Shown in pieces: positions 46,207 through 55,411 of a stretch of 64,000 nucleotides of DNA; position 1 is the first letter of the stretch; the number at the start of each line of letters is the position of its first letter. The notes under the pieces are model-generated. The model did no database searches. It worked only from the letters and a program-made list of their open reading frames with translations, and had not been told where the DNA came from. The position numbers and the translations under genes were made by a program. This stretch comes from Rhizobium acidisoli (lineage in GTDB: Bacteria > Pseudomonadota > Alphaproteobacteria > Rhizobiales > Rhizobiaceae), in contig NZ_CP034998.1 in assembly GCF_002531755.2 (NCBI RefSeq), positions 2,232,001-2,296,000 of the forward strand, read 5' to 3'.

Positions 46207-47037
46207 TCAGGCAACCGCCCGCTCCCTGCGCATCGACTGGATTTGCAGCAGCGTATCGAGGTTCTGGTTGACGCGGCAGTAGAACTCCTCGTCGATGAAC
46301 GGGCGCAGCATGAAATCATTGCCGCCGGCCTTCAGGAAACGCGCTGAAAGCAACCGGTTCGAGGAGGAGGAAACGCCGATGATGCGTAACTCGTGCGAGC
46401 CGATATTCGAGCGGATGCGTCGCGTCAGCTCGAAGCCGTCGATATCGGGCATGTTGTAGTCGGTGATCATCAGGCCGATATCGCGGTTGGCCTTCAGGAT
46501 CTCCAATGCCTTGGCGCCGTTCTCGGCGGTGCTGACGCGGAAATTATAGCGTTTCAGCCGGCTCGACAGCAGCGCGCGGGCCGTCGCGCTGTCGTCGACG
46601 ATCAGCACGTGGTGACGATGATTGGTCAGGAACCGGCAAATCGATTCCGCCAGAAGGTCGACGGCGAAGATATTGTCCTTGAGGATATAGTCGACAATGT
46701 CCTTGGCCATCAGCTTGTCGCGCATGCCATCATGGAAGGTGCCCGTAAAGACGATGGTCGGGATGGAAAGATCGACCAGATATTCAAGCGCTTCGCCGTT
46801 TTCGGCACCCGGAAGGTTGATGTTCGAGATTGCCAGCGTGATCGGATCGGAAGACTTGTCGTAGGAAAACTGCAGATCCTCGAAGCTGCGGCAGATCTCG
46901 ACGTCAATGTCGAACAGCTCCTTGAGGCGTTTGCTGATCATCGAGGTGAATACGTTGGAATCTTCCGCGACAATAATACGCGCACCGGCAAACATTTCCC
47001 CGGAATATTGCATCCCCGAAATACCTAGAAACGCCAT
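46207..47037 (-). CDS. Double-receiver response regulator without output domain
   Basis: A 276-residue protein of two receiver domains. The second (about residues 145-265) is canonical: DDS acidic pocket and phospho-Asp in LMITDYNMPDIDGFELTRRI. The first is atypical: the usual phospho-Asp position reads AISNINLPG, Asn in place of Asp, so it is probably not phosphorylated. It closely resembles the two REC domains of the cyclase downstream (shared phrases DYxLKDNxFA, GVSSSxxRxLSAxFLKAG). The ATG at 47037 follows AAAGG. Likely a phosphate sink or adaptor for the cyclase. Confidence 0.85.
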   Translation of the reverse strand: MAFLGISGMQYSGEMFAGARIIVAEDSNVFTSMISKRLKELFDIDVEICRSFEDLQFSYDKSSDPITLAISNINLPGAENGEALEYLVDLSIPTIVFTGTFHDGMRDKLMAKDIVDYILKDNIFAVDLLAESICRFLTNHRHHVLIVDDSATARALLSSRLKRYNFRVSTAENGAKALEILKANRDIGLMITDYNMPDIDGFELTRRIRSNIGSHELRIIGVSSSSNRLLSARFLKAGGNDFMLRPFIDEEFYCRVNQNLDTLLQIQSMRRERAVA

Positions 47038-47345
47038 AGCAAACCTTTGATGTAAAATCTGTCCCCGGATCAATTTGGTACATCAATTGATTTGAGTAAT
47101 TATTAATCGGCGCGTCCGCATATGAAACGAAGAGGCGGCCCGATGGCATCGCCTCCGATTTCTTGCGGATATGATTAAGAAATCAGGCGCGAAGCGACGC
47201 ATTCTCGGCAGGCCGGAGCCGGAACCTCCGAAGGACGGGGACGGGTGGCAGGCGACCGGGTGAGATGCCTACTCCCCTCGGCTGGCAGCGCCCGGCCAAA
47301 GCGATTATAAACTCGGTATAGACCGACCCGCCGAGAGGTTCTCCC

Positions 47346-48329
47346 ATGACCCAATCCGACCCGGTGATCGAATGGCTCCGCGATTCCGACCCGTCGATCC
47401 GCTGGCAGGTGATGCGTGACCTCATCGACGCCCCCGAGCGGAATTGGATGGCCGAGCGGGCGAAAGTCGAGACCGAAGGTTGGGGTGCAAGGCTGCTTGC
47501 CTGCCGGGACGAGGACGGGCAATGGGCGGGCGGCGCCTTCCTGCCTGCCGGTTTCGATCCCCGGGAGTGGCGCGAGCGCGGCCAGCCATGGACTGCCACG
47601 ACCTTTTCGCTGTCGCAACTGAGGGAATTCGGTCTCGATCCCGCCTGCGAGCAGGCCAGGCGCGCTGTCGAATTGATCGACGCCAATGCCCGCTGGGAAG
47701 AAGGCGGCCAGCCCTATTGGGAAGGCGAAGTCGAAGAATGCATCAACGGCCGCACCGTCGCCGACGGCGCTTATTTCGGCATCGATGTCTCGCCGATCGT
47801 CGACAGGCTGGCGGGTGAGCGTCTCGACGACGGCGGCTGGAACTGCGAGAGGGTTAACGGCTCTCACCGCTCGTCCTTCGCCAGCACCATCAATGTGCTG
47901 GAAGGCCTGCTGGAGTTCGAAAAATCGACCGGCGGCACGCCACGATCCCGCCAGGCGCGCCGGACGGGCGAAGAATTCCTGCTCGAGCGCCACCTTTTCC
48001 GCCGTCTCGGCACCGGCGAGCCGGCCGACAAAAGTTTCCTGCAGTTCCTGCACCCGAACCGCTGGCGCTACGACATTCTGCGTGCCCTCGATTATTTCCG
48101 CGCCAGCGCCATCCTCTCCGCCGTCGCTCCCGATCGCCGGCTCGGCGAGGCGATCGAGCATCTTCGCTCCCGGCGCCTTCAGGACGGCCGCTGGCCGCTC
48201 GACTGGAGCCTGCCGGGGCGGGTGTGGTTCGAAGTCGACGACGGGCAAGGCGAGCCCTCGCGATGGATCACGCTCCGCGCGATGCGGGTGCTCAGATGGT
48301 GGGACGCTGAGCTCTCAATCGATACCTGA
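47346..48329 (+). CDS. Squalene-cyclase-like / prenyltransferase-repeat protein
   Basis: A 327-residue protein with alpha/alpha-toroid repeats like those of terpenoid cyclases (RLLACRDEDGQWAGGAF, ERLDDGGWNCERVNG and RRLQDGRWPLDW show the QxxDGxW motif). It is half the length of real squalene-hopene cyclases and lacks a visible DxDD acid motif, so cyclase activity is doubtful. Such short proteins are widespread and uncharacterised. It converges with and overlaps the tetR gene by 15 bp. Confidence 0.72.
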   Translation: MTQSDPVIEWLRDSDPSIRWQVMRDLIDAPERNWMAERAKVETEGWGARLLACRDEDGQWAGGAFLPAGFDPREWRERGQPWTATTFSLSQLREFGLDPACEQARRAVELIDANARWEEGGQPYWEGEVEECINGRTVADGAYFGIDVSPIVDRLAGERLDDGGWNCERVNGSHRSSFASTINVLEGLLEFEKSTGGTPRSRQARRTGEEFLLERHLFRRLGTGEPADKSFLQFLHPNRWRYDILRALDYFRASAILSAVAPDRRLGEAIEHLRSRRLQDGRWPLDWSLPGRVWFEVDDGQGEPSRWITLRAMRVLRWWDAELSIDT

Positions 48330-48926
48330 CGCCAAGCCCAGCGTGCGCAGGAAATGCGCTTCGATTTTGCGCAGCAATTCGGCGCGGCCAGCAGGTGTCT
48401 CATCGACTGGCTGATTGATCACGCCGTGCAGGGCATTGAACAGGAATACCGCCGTAAAGCCGGGATCGTCGACCGACCAGGCATCCCCGCTCGCCCCGGC
48501 GGTGAGCAGTTCGCTCAGATGGTCGATCAGGATGTTGCGCGAAAGCCCTTCGCGCGTGGCGGGGGGCTCGGCCACGAAGGCCAGATGATGCAGCCCGGCC
48601 GCGTCGAGATAACCGCTGGCGCATGCCGTCGACCAAGCGGCGAGCTTACCGCGCCAATCCTGACCCGTCCGGCCTTCGACCGCCGCGACGATGCCATCGA
48701 GCACGCCCTGCACGAAACGGGCGCGCAGTGCCTGAAGAATATCGGCCTTCGAGGAAAACTGCAGGTAGAAGGTACCCTTGGCGACCCCGGCGCCAGCCGT
48801 GATCTCTTCGATGGTGGTCTGTTCCAGGCCCTTTTCCAGGAAAAGCCGCTCGGCCGAACGCATCAGCTCGTCGCGCCGCTCTTCGGCAGGCTTGGTTCTC
48901 GGCTTTGCAACAGGATCGGTCGGCAT
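48315..48926 (-). CDS. TetR/AcrR family regulator
   Basis: A 203-residue repressor. The N-terminal TetR HTH is clear: RDELMRSAERLFLEKGLEQT followed by TIEEITAGAGVAKGTFYLQF at about residues 20-60. The C-terminal ligand domain is unremarkable. The DinB-like gene 18 bp upstream on the same strand may be co-transcribed. Start at 48926 is preferred to one four codons earlier. Confidence 0.88.
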   Translation of the reverse strand: MPTDPVAKPRTKPAEERRDELMRSAERLFLEKGLEQTTIEEITAGAGVAKGTFYLQFSSKADILQALRARFVQGVLDGIVAAVEGRTGQDWRGKLAAWSTACASGYLDAAGLHHLAFVAEPPATREGLSRNILIDHLSELLTAGASGDAWSVDDPGFTAVFLFNALHGVINQPVDETPAGRAELLRKIEAHFLRTLGLASGID

Positions 48927-48944
48927 CGGCGGGACCATCCAGGC

Positions 48945-49448
48945 TCACTGACGGCGGGCGGGATCGGCTCTGTGCAGGTAGCCGGCAAACACGTCACGCA
49001 TCGCGGTGCTCTCGATATCAGGCAGCAACCGGCCGACCTCGCCGCGATGATAACCGGCATGCGTCACCACATGGGCCAGCATTTCCTCGCGGGACATGCG
49101 CCCGGCCCCGCCATCGGTAAAGGTGAAGTCGACGACCTCCTCCATTTCGTCAGGCGTCATGCGCGCGGTGTAGTCGACATACCAACGGTCCGTGTCCCTG
49201 ATATCGGAGGCCAGCTGGACCAAAGACGGCGCTTGGCTGCTCCAGCTCGCGGTGTAGGAATGACCCAGCCGCTGAAGATTGGCGGCGAAGATGCGGTCAA
49301 CGAGATGGGCATGGTTGAGAACGCGAAGGGCTGAGTGAAACGCATCCGACCGCGCCTCTTCGCCGAGCGCACTCAGCGCGTCGAGAAGCTCGTCGTCGAC
49401 GCTGGCTTTGTATCGGAGCAGGGAGTTCAGCAGGGTCTTCGCGCTCAT
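48945..49448 (-). CDS. DinB family protein
   Basis: A 167-residue four-helix-bundle protein of the DinB/YfiT type. The metal-binding histidines are seen in RVLNHAHLVDRIF (about residue 46) and VVTHAGYHRGEVGRLL (about 127-142). These proteins are often thiol-dependent transferases using bacillithiol, mycothiol or glutathione. It precedes the tetR gene, 18 bp apart. Confidence 0.88.
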   Translation of the reverse strand: MSAKTLLNSLLRYKASVDDELLDALSALGEEARSDAFHSALRVLNHAHLVDRIFAANLQRLGHSYTASWSSQAPSLVQLASDIRDTDRWYVDYTARMTPDEMEEVVDFTFTDGGAGRMSREEMLAHVVTHAGYHRGEVGRLLPDIESTAMRDVFAGYLHRADPARRQ

Positions 49449-49567
49449 GGCAATCTCCGAGATGAAACGGGCGGCGGCAACATGACGCCGGCGCCTCAGA
49501 TTTACTCGAATGACTGCCGGTCAGTCAATGGAATTTCGGCCACACCCAAGCACCATTTCATTCTTTG

Positions 49568-50092
49568 CTAGGCGCAGCAGGCGCTCCCTGCCGCTGATGG
49601 TCCACAGCAGACCACGGCCTTCTTGTTTTCTTCGGCAAGCCAGCGGTCACGCGGCTTGCAGCTTGCCGGCCGCGGTGAAAGCGCGACATGCACGGCACCG
49701 GCGCGGAGAACCGGCATCGCCGCGCAATAGAGCTGCATCGGCCCCACGCCGTCGCTGACTTCGAAGGTGAGCCTGGCCGAAGCGTCGAGCCGCACATGCT
49801 CCGTTACCTTGCGGACGATGGCGCAGAATTTGCCGGTCGCCATGTGTTTGCGGTCGTTTTCCTCGACATCCCAGAGCTGGATGAAGATCTCGCTCCAAGC
49901 CTCGGGATTGGCGCCGCAATCGAGACCCGCGAATTGGCCCGCCTTGACCTCGGTGATATGATAACCCGATTTCACCGGCTGCCCGTCGTAGTAGAAAACC
50001 AGCGGCGCGTCCTTTATGCCGGCAAGCATATCCAGCAGCAGGCCGAGACTGATATCGTTTTCCTGATTTTTTCCGTTGTCGATCGCATTCAT
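49568..50092 (-). CDS. DUF6428 family protein beside arsR
   Basis: A 174-residue protein with the DUF6428 core: LVFYYDGQPVKSGYHITEVK (residues about 31-50) and CGANPEAWSEIFIQLWD. The tail contains a Cys-rich end (VVCCGPSAAGSACCA) that could bind arsenite or another soft metal. It is divergent from arsR, 42 bp between start codons, so both are probably controlled from the same operator. Homologues are commonly found beside ars genes. Confidence 0.78.
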   Translation of the reverse strand: MNAIDNGKNQENDISLGLLLDMLAGIKDAPLVFYYDGQPVKSGYHITEVKAGQFAGLDCGANPEAWSEIFIQLWDVEENDRKHMATGKFCAIVRKVTEHVRLDASARLTFEVSDGVGPMQLYCAAMPVLRAGAVHVALSPRPASCKPRDRWLAEENKKAVVCCGPSAAGSACCA

Positions 50093-50106
50093 ATCGGCTA
50101 ATCCTC

Positions 50107-50134
50107 ATTTCAACGATTCAAGGATTATTGAAAT
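50107..50134. promoter_or_regulatory. Likely ArsR operator between DUF6428 gene and arsR
   Basis: ATTTCAA and its exact complement TTGAAAT flank 14 bp and end directly at the arsR start codon; a further TTCAA lies inside. ArsR repressors bind such TTGAA-type palindromes. The location suits autoregulation and control of the divergent gene. Confidence 0.55.
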
Positions 50135-50530
50135 ATGGATCAGCGTCAAGCCCTCGCCGCCTTCAGCGCGCTTTCGCAGGAAACCCGCTTGCACATCATC
50201 CGCATGCTGGTTGTCTCCGGCCCGGACGGAATGGCGGCGGGCGCCATCGCGGAAAAGGCCGAGGTCTCGCCATCCAATGTCTCGTTCCATCTGAAGGAGC
50301 TGGAACGTGCCGGCCTGATTGCCCAGCAGCGCGAATCCCGCTCGATCATCTACACCGCCAGTTACGAGAGGCTCGGCGGCTTGATCCGTTTCCTGATGGA
50401 AGATTGCTGCGGCGGAAAACCTGAGATCTGCGCGCCGGCTGCCGCCGTCGCGGCATGCCGTTCCACCGCGATGAAGGGAGACCTTGCAATGACCCCGAGC
50501 ACGACCGCAAAAGCGGCGACGGCCGACTGA
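50135..50530 (+). CDS. arsR: ArsR family arsenic-responsive repressor
   Basis: A 131-residue winged-helix repressor: AFSALSQETRLHIIRMLVVS at the start, AIAEKAEVSPSNVSFHLKEL as recognition helix and RESRSIIYTASYERL as wing. Cys residues near the C-terminus (EDCCGGKPEICAPAA) could form the arsenite site, as in the alphaproteobacterial type of ArsR. It overlaps the aqpS gene by one base (TGATG), so arsR, aqpS and arsC are one operon. Confidence 0.9.
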   Translation: MDQRQALAAFSALSQETRLHIIRMLVVSGPDGMAAGAIAEKAEVSPSNVSFHLKELERAGLIAQQRESRSIIYTASYERLGGLIRFLMEDCCGGKPEICAPAAAVAACRSTAMKGDLAMTPSTTAKAATAD

Positions 50531-51227
50531 TGGCGCCGTTCGATCTGCAGCGCCGACTGGTCGCAGAGGCCACAGGCACCGCCATGCTGGTCGCAACCGT
50601 CGTCGGGTCCGGCATCATGGCGACGTCGCTGACCGAGGATGTCGGGCTTGCCCTGCTCGGCAACACGCTCGCGACCGGCGCCATGCTGGTAGTGCTGATC
50701 ACCGTGCTCGGGCCGATCTCCGGTGCCCATTTCAACCCGGCCGTCTCACTGGTCTTCGCAATGTTGCGTTCGCTGCCGAAACGCGACCTCACGGGATATG
50801 TGCTGGCACAGATTGCCGGCGGCGTGGCAGGGACGATCGCCGCCCACCTGATGTTCGAACTCCCGCTCGTCGAATTCTCCAGCAAGGTTCGCACCGGCGG
50901 CGCACAATGGTTCTCCGAAGGTGTGGCGACCTTCGGCCTGGTCGCGGTCATTCTCGCCGGCATCCGGTTCGAGCAGAAAGCGGTGCCATGGCTGGTCGGC
51001 CTCTACATCACCGCCGCCTATTGGTTCACCGCCTCCACCTCGTTCGCCAACCCGGCCGTTGCGCTCGCCCGCTCCCTGACCAACACTTTTTCCGGCATCC
51101 GCCCGGTCGATCTTCCGGGCTTCTGGCTGCCGAAATCGCCGGCGCGCTCCTTGCGCTCATTCTTTTCACCTGGCTGCTGCAGCCGGCCGAGACATCGTCA
51201 ACCCTATCCAGTGAGGCGAAGCTATGA
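50530..51227 (+). pseudogene. aqpS: Aquaglyceroporin AqpS, frameshifted near 51130
   Basis: The frame encodes an MIP channel with both half-helix motifs (HFNPAVS and FANPAVALARSL) and six membrane segments, like AqpS of Sinorhizobium, which lets arsenite leave the cell down its gradient. After GFWL the frame drifts into junk, while the -1 frame continues AEIAGALLALILFTWLL and ends at 51227 in an ATGA overlap with arsC. A single base, probably a G at about 51130, is missing. The last membrane helix would be lost. A sequencing error cannot be excluded. Confidence 0.85.
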
Positions 51228-51646
51228 ACGTCACCATCTACCACAACCCGGCATGCGGCACCTCGCGCAATACGCTGGCGATGATCCGCAATGCAGGCAT
51301 CGAACCCACCGTCATCGAATACGTCAAGACCCCGCCCTCGCGGGAGGAACTGGCTCGAATGATCGCCGATGCCGGCCTCACCGTGCGTGAAGCCATTCGC
51401 CAGAAGGATACGCCCTATGCCGAACTCGGCCTCGACAATCCCGATCTGACCGACGACCAGCTTCTCCAAGCCATGCTCGCGCAGCCGATCCTGATCAACC
51501 GCCCCTTCGTCGTGACACCGCTCGGCACGCGCCTGTCACGGCCATCCGAACTGGTTCTGGAAATCCTGCCGGAGACCCACAAGGGCGCCTTTACCAAGGA
51601 AGACGGCGAGAAAGTGCTGGACGCCGAGGGGAAACGGATCGTCTGA
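51224..51646 (+). CDS. arsC: Arsenate reductase (glutaredoxin type)
   Basis: A 140-residue ArsC. The N-terminal YHNPACGTSRNTLAMIRNAG holds the catalytic Cys and the following residues of the CGTSR loop; the substrate arginines are in LINRPFVVTPLGTRLSRP. It reduces arsenate to arsenite with glutathione and glutaredoxin; arsenite would then exit through AqpS. ATG overlaps the end of the (repaired) aqpS frame. Confidence 0.93.
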   Translation: MNVTIYHNPACGTSRNTLAMIRNAGIEPTVIEYVKTPPSREELARMIADAGLTVREAIRQKDTPYAELGLDNPDLTDDQLLQAMLAQPILINRPFVVTPLGTRLSRPSELVLEILPETHKGAFTKEDGEKVLDAEGKRIV

Positions 51647-51650
51647 TCCG

Positions 51651-51917
51651 CTACTTGACGACCGCCGAGCCCTTGACGATTTCGATCGTCTCGCCGCCAT
51701 CGAGCCCGATGCGGTCGCCGTCGGGCGTCGTCATGAAACAGCCGGAGGAGCAGAGGCTTTCCGAAGCCCCGGCATCAACCACCACCTCGACGCGCTGGCC
51801 GCTCTCGGTGATGACGAGCACCACTGCAGCTGGATCGGTGTTGGTGATGGATGCCGCCTGGACCGCGGGCGAGGCAAGCAGCGGGACAAGCAGAACGGCG
51901 GCAAACCTTGCCATCAT
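51651..51917 (-). CDS. Small secreted protein, unknown function
   Basis: An 88-residue protein with a signal peptide (MMARFAAVLLVPLLASPAVQA, cleavage about residue 21). The mature 67 residues are beta-rich and include a Cys pair in LCSSGCFM. Similar small periplasmic proteins are common in Rhizobium; no function is known. It converges on arsC with 4 bp between stops. Confidence 0.65.
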   Translation of the reverse strand: MMARFAAVLLVPLLASPAVQAASITNTDPAAVVLVITESGQRVEVVVDAGASESLCSSGCFMTTPDGDRIGLDGGETIEIVKGSAVVK

Positions 51918-52029
51918 GTGCGGCGGCGCAGACGCGCCCTCCCCTCGAACGACCGGTGCTGCCCTCGGCAGCGATCCCGATGCTGGAGATCATGCACATA
52001 GACCTGTGAATGATGGCTGAATGAGCCGT

Positions 52030-54561
52030 TCAGCTCTTCAGGCTGCCATCCGCCGTCCGCCCGCGCAGCTGCCGCACCGGCCGCTCCTCTTCCTCGATGG
52101 GCTTGTTCTTTGGATCGTCTCGGCCGTCCGTCTGCTCCTTGACGGCATTAGCAAGGACAGGCGGAGCATCGCGATGGATGGTGAGGTCGCTCTGCGGCAG
52201 CGGGATCTCGATACCTTCGGCCTTGAAGCGCCGGAGGATCTCGATCCTGAGATTGTTGCGCACCGTCATGCCGTCGCCCATATCGGCGAGGAAGAAGCGC
52301 AGCTCGAAATCAAGCGAATATGGTCCGAAGCGCAGGAATTCGACGTGCGGCTCGGGATTGCGCATGACGAGCGGTATCTTCGCCGTCAGCTCCAGCAGAA
52401 TATCCATCACCTGCTGCGGATCGGCATTGTAGCTGACGGAAACCGGAATTTCCGAGCGGCCGATCTTGTTGCGGTGCGTCCAGTTGCCGACCAGACCGTT
52501 GATCAGCTCCGAATTCGGCACGATGATCGACTGCTTGCGGAAAGTCTCGATCTCGGTGGCACGAACCGAGATGCGTTTGACGATGCCTTCGGCCGTGCCC
52601 GACACGACATGATCGCCGACCTTGAACGGCCGTTCGACGAGCAGGATCAGGCCGGAGACGAAGTTGGAGACGATGTTCTGCAGGCCGAAACCGATACCGA
52701 CGGAGAGCGCCGAGGCGACGAGTGCGAAGCTCGAGAGATCGATGCCGGCGGCCGAGACGCCGATGATCGCGGCGATGCCGACGCCGAGATAGCCGATGCC
52801 CGTCTTGACCGAATTGCGGACGCCGAGATCGACATGGCTTCTTGCCATGACATTGCCGTCGAGCCAGCGCTGCAGCCAGCGTGTCAGCAGGTAGACGCCG
52901 GCAAACAGCAGGATGCCGGTGCAGATGCCGAGCAGCGAGATACTGATGCCGCCGAGCCTGACCTCGGTAAACAGCCGATAGGCGATAATCTGCAGATCCT
53001 GCACATGAAAGCCCCAGAGCAGCAGGATCAGCGGGACGCCGATAATCAGCGCCACGGCATAGATGGCAAGGCCGACGAGCAGGCCGGCCTGGTCGATCGC
53101 CACCGGCCCGAGATTGAAGCGGCGCGTCAGGAAGCGGGCGAAGAAGGTGTCGCCGAAGCTTTCCTGCCTTGAAATCGCTTTGCCGGAAAGCAGGCCGACA
53201 TACATGGTGGCGACAACAGCACCGGTGATGATGAGCTGCGTGGCGACGAAGCGCGCGAGCCCGACATACCCCGTCAGCGCGGCGATGATCAGGCTGGCGC
53301 CGACGACCCGCAGGATGATCGCCATGCCGCGCGGCCAATGTCTGCCCGGCGCGTCGGGATCGCCGTTCCTTGCCAACATCGGCTTGCCGAAGGAGACCGT
53401 GATCAGGATCATGCCGATGATCAGCGCCGCAAACAGGCTTCGGATCACGGTCAGCACCAGCGGCGAGCCCATCGCCTCGCTGACGGTGCCGAAAAGATAG
53501 TCGAGCCCGTTGACCACAGCCATCGCCAGCAGGCAATAGCCGATCGAGCGGGCGCCGAGATTGGAAAGCCGCACAAGCCGCCAGCGCGGCTCGCGCGGCG
53601 CGAAGATGGCGTTGACGAAGCGGCCGACGAAATAGACGAGGCCGATCGTTCCGAACAGCGCGCCGATGACCGGCGCGATATCCGGTCTCAGCACGTTGAA
53701 GCCGTTGAGGAAGAAGAACGAGGTGACGAGCAGCACTGACAGCGCCATCGTGCGGATCAGTGTCGACCAGAAGGCGATCGATAACCGCCCGATATAGGAC
53801 GGCTCCTCGACAGCCTCATCGCGGCGCAGATATGCGCCGAACAGCCGATAGCTGCCGGAAAGCAGGATGAGCGCCGAGGCGAGCGACAGGACGATCGCGG
53901 CAAACATCGGAAAACGCTTGAATTTCCAGACGAACACCGCCCAACTCGACAGAGCCTGCGAGAATTCGCTGATCTCGTGCACGAAGGCGCCGGCGGCATC
54001 GTCGATCACCGAAGCGGAGACCTCGGTCCGCTTGAAAAGCGTATCGGCAAACAGCTGCCGCCGCATCTCGATGATTTGGTTGACGAGCTTCGTCACCGCA
54101 ATCGACAGGTTTTCGGCGTCGCCCGTCACCGCGTTGATCTGCGCCCGCTCGGCGGCGAGCGTATTGCGCTCCTGGGTGACGATCTCGGCTTCGGGAGGCT
54201 GCCCGTCCTTCGGCGGATCGCCGATCTCGGCAAGCCGGTTCTTGATCTGGTCGAAACGCGGCCTGAGATTGACCGATATAGTGATGACGGCGCGGCTGAG
54301 CTCGTCGGCCTTGGTCGCAAGCCCGACCAGCGCATCGTCATTGTCGGCATTCTGCTTGACGCCGTCCTGAAGCGCCGTCAGCTGAACCTTCGCCTTGTCG
54401 ATCTCCTTCGCCGCCTGGTCGAACGGGGTATCGACAGGCGCCGGCGCGGCCGCCTGCGTCTGCGCTTCCTGCGCGAAGGCCGCGGCACCCTCGAAATGCG
54501 CGCCGGCGAGCGCCAGCGTCACGAGAAGAATGGTGCGAAGCAGGATGGACCTCAGCCGCAA
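52030..54561 (-). CDS. DUF3772 mechanosensitive ion channel (MscS/MscK-like)
   Basis: An 843-residue inner-membrane channel. A signal peptide (residues 1-31) precedes a periplasmic helical DUF3772 region to about 200, then about eleven membrane helices. The MscS pore and beta domain lie at about 610-790: FALVASALSVGIGFGLQNIV is the pore helix with its Gly/Ala pattern, followed by NFVSGLILLVERPFKVGDHV. It releases solutes on hypo-osmotic shock. Monocistronic by position. Confidence 0.92.
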   Translation of the reverse strand: MRLRSILLRTILLVTLALAGAHFEGAAAFAQEAQTQAAAPAPVDTPFDQAAKEIDKAKVQLTALQDGVKQNADNDDALVGLATKADELSRAVITISVNLRPRFDQIKNRLAEIGDPPKDGQPPEAEIVTQERNTLAAERAQINAVTGDAENLSIAVTKLVNQIIEMRRQLFADTLFKRTEVSASVIDDAAGAFVHEISEFSQALSSWAVFVWKFKRFPMFAAIVLSLASALILLSGSYRLFGAYLRRDEAVEEPSYIGRLSIAFWSTLIRTMALSVLLVTSFFFLNGFNVLRPDIAPVIGALFGTIGLVYFVGRFVNAIFAPREPRWRLVRLSNLGARSIGYCLLAMAVVNGLDYLFGTVSEAMGSPLVLTVIRSLFAALIIGMILITVSFGKPMLARNGDPDAPGRHWPRGMAIILRVVGASLIIAALTGYVGLARFVATQLIITGAVVATMYVGLLSGKAISRQESFGDTFFARFLTRRFNLGPVAIDQAGLLVGLAIYAVALIIGVPLILLLWGFHVQDLQIIAYRLFTEVRLGGISISLLGICTGILLFAGVYLLTRWLQRWLDGNVMARSHVDLGVRNSVKTGIGYLGVGIAAIIGVSAAGIDLSSFALVASALSVGIGFGLQNIVSNFVSGLILLVERPFKVGDHVVSGTAEGIVKRISVRATEIETFRKQSIIVPNSELINGLVGNWTHRNKIGRSEIPVSVSYNADPQQVMDILLELTAKIPLVMRNPEPHVEFLRFGPYSLDFELRFFLADMGDGMTVRNNLRIEILRRFKAEGIEIPLPQSDLTIHRDAPPVLANAVKEQTDGRDDPKNKPIEEEERPVRQLRGRTADGSLKS

Positions 54562-54651
54562 AAGCGCCTCCGGAAAGGTTGTCGTCGGGATAGAATGCCT
54601 GCTTTTCCTAGCAAAGAAAGGCGACAGAAAGGCGGAAGCCCCCGGAAAGGT

Positions 54652-55203
54652 TTAGAAGCCGGCCCCGGGCTGGGAGAGATAATCGCGTTCCGCCGCCGTC
54701 GATTCCCGTCCGAGCATGGCATTGCGGTGCGGAAAGCGGCCATAGGCGGCGATTATGTCGCGATGGCGGATCGCATAGTCCAGATATTCCTCATCGCCAA
54801 GCGCGGTGAACAATGCCACCGAACGATCCTGCTCATCAAGGTCTTCGGCATGTTCGAACGGCAGGTAGAAGAAGGTGCGGCAGGCGGTCTCGACCGCCAG
54901 GTCGGCGCCGGCGGCAAGCGCGAGCTTGGCCTCCCGAAGCGCCAGCCCGTCGGTTGCAAAGGCGAGCGGCGTGCCGCGATAAATGTTGCGGGAAAACTGG
55001 TCGAGCAGGATCACGGCCGCGAGCCGGCTTTCGGCATCCACCCGCCATTCGTCACCGATGCCCGCGGCAAGAGCCAGATGCGTCTCTCGGAAGCCTTCGC
55101 GGATCTCGACGTCGAGCTCCGGCGGCGGGCGGAACCACAGCTCCCGGCCGCATCGGACAAACCAGAAGTCATAGACTTCCCTCGGCGTACGGATCGTCGT
55201 CAT
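54652..55203 (-). CDS. DUF924 family protein
   Basis: A 183-residue helical protein with the DUF924 signatures VYDFWFVRCGRELWFRPPPE at the start, VILLDQFSRNIYRGTPLAFA in the centre and FFYLPFEHAEDLDEQDRSV after it. The fold is TPR-like; function is unknown. Conserved in most proteobacteria as a single gene. Confidence 0.9.
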   Translation of the reverse strand: MTTIRTPREVYDFWFVRCGRELWFRPPPELDVEIREGFRETHLALAAGIGDEWRVDAESRLAAVILLDQFSRNIYRGTPLAFATDGLALREAKLALAAGADLAVETACRTFFYLPFEHAEDLDEQDRSVALFTALGDEEYLDYAIRHRDIIAAYGRFPHRNAMLGRESTAAERDYLSQPGAGF

Positions 55204-55283
55204 CTTCGCTTCCCCTAGCGTTAAGTTTGATAATGCGATGTCGGTAAACTATTGTCGATAAACAGATAATGGTGTGCTTGCAG

Positions 55284-55397
55284 CCCCCTCATCCGCCCTA
55301 CGGGCACCTTCTCCCCGAGGGGAGAAGAGGGAATCGAGGCGTCGCGGCACATCTCTTCTCCCCTTGAGGAGAAGGTGCCGGCAGGCGGATGAGGGGG
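55284..55397. repeat. RIME-like intergenic palindrome
   Basis: A 114-bp nearly symmetrical element. CCCCCTCATCCGCC at the left matches GGCGGATGAGGGGG at the right, and two inner hairpins contain CACCTTCTCCCC/GGGGAGAAG and CTTCTCCCC/GGAGAAGGTG. This is the layout of Rhizobium-specific intergenic mosaic elements. It fills the gap between the DUF924 and sensor kinase genes. Confidence 0.88.
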
Positions 55398-55411
55398 CCG
55401 TACGGCACACC

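Noticed and set aside
53977..55218. 413-codon plus-strand frame spanning two minus-strand genes
   Set aside because: Overlaps the mechanosensitive channel and DUF924 genes, which are certain.
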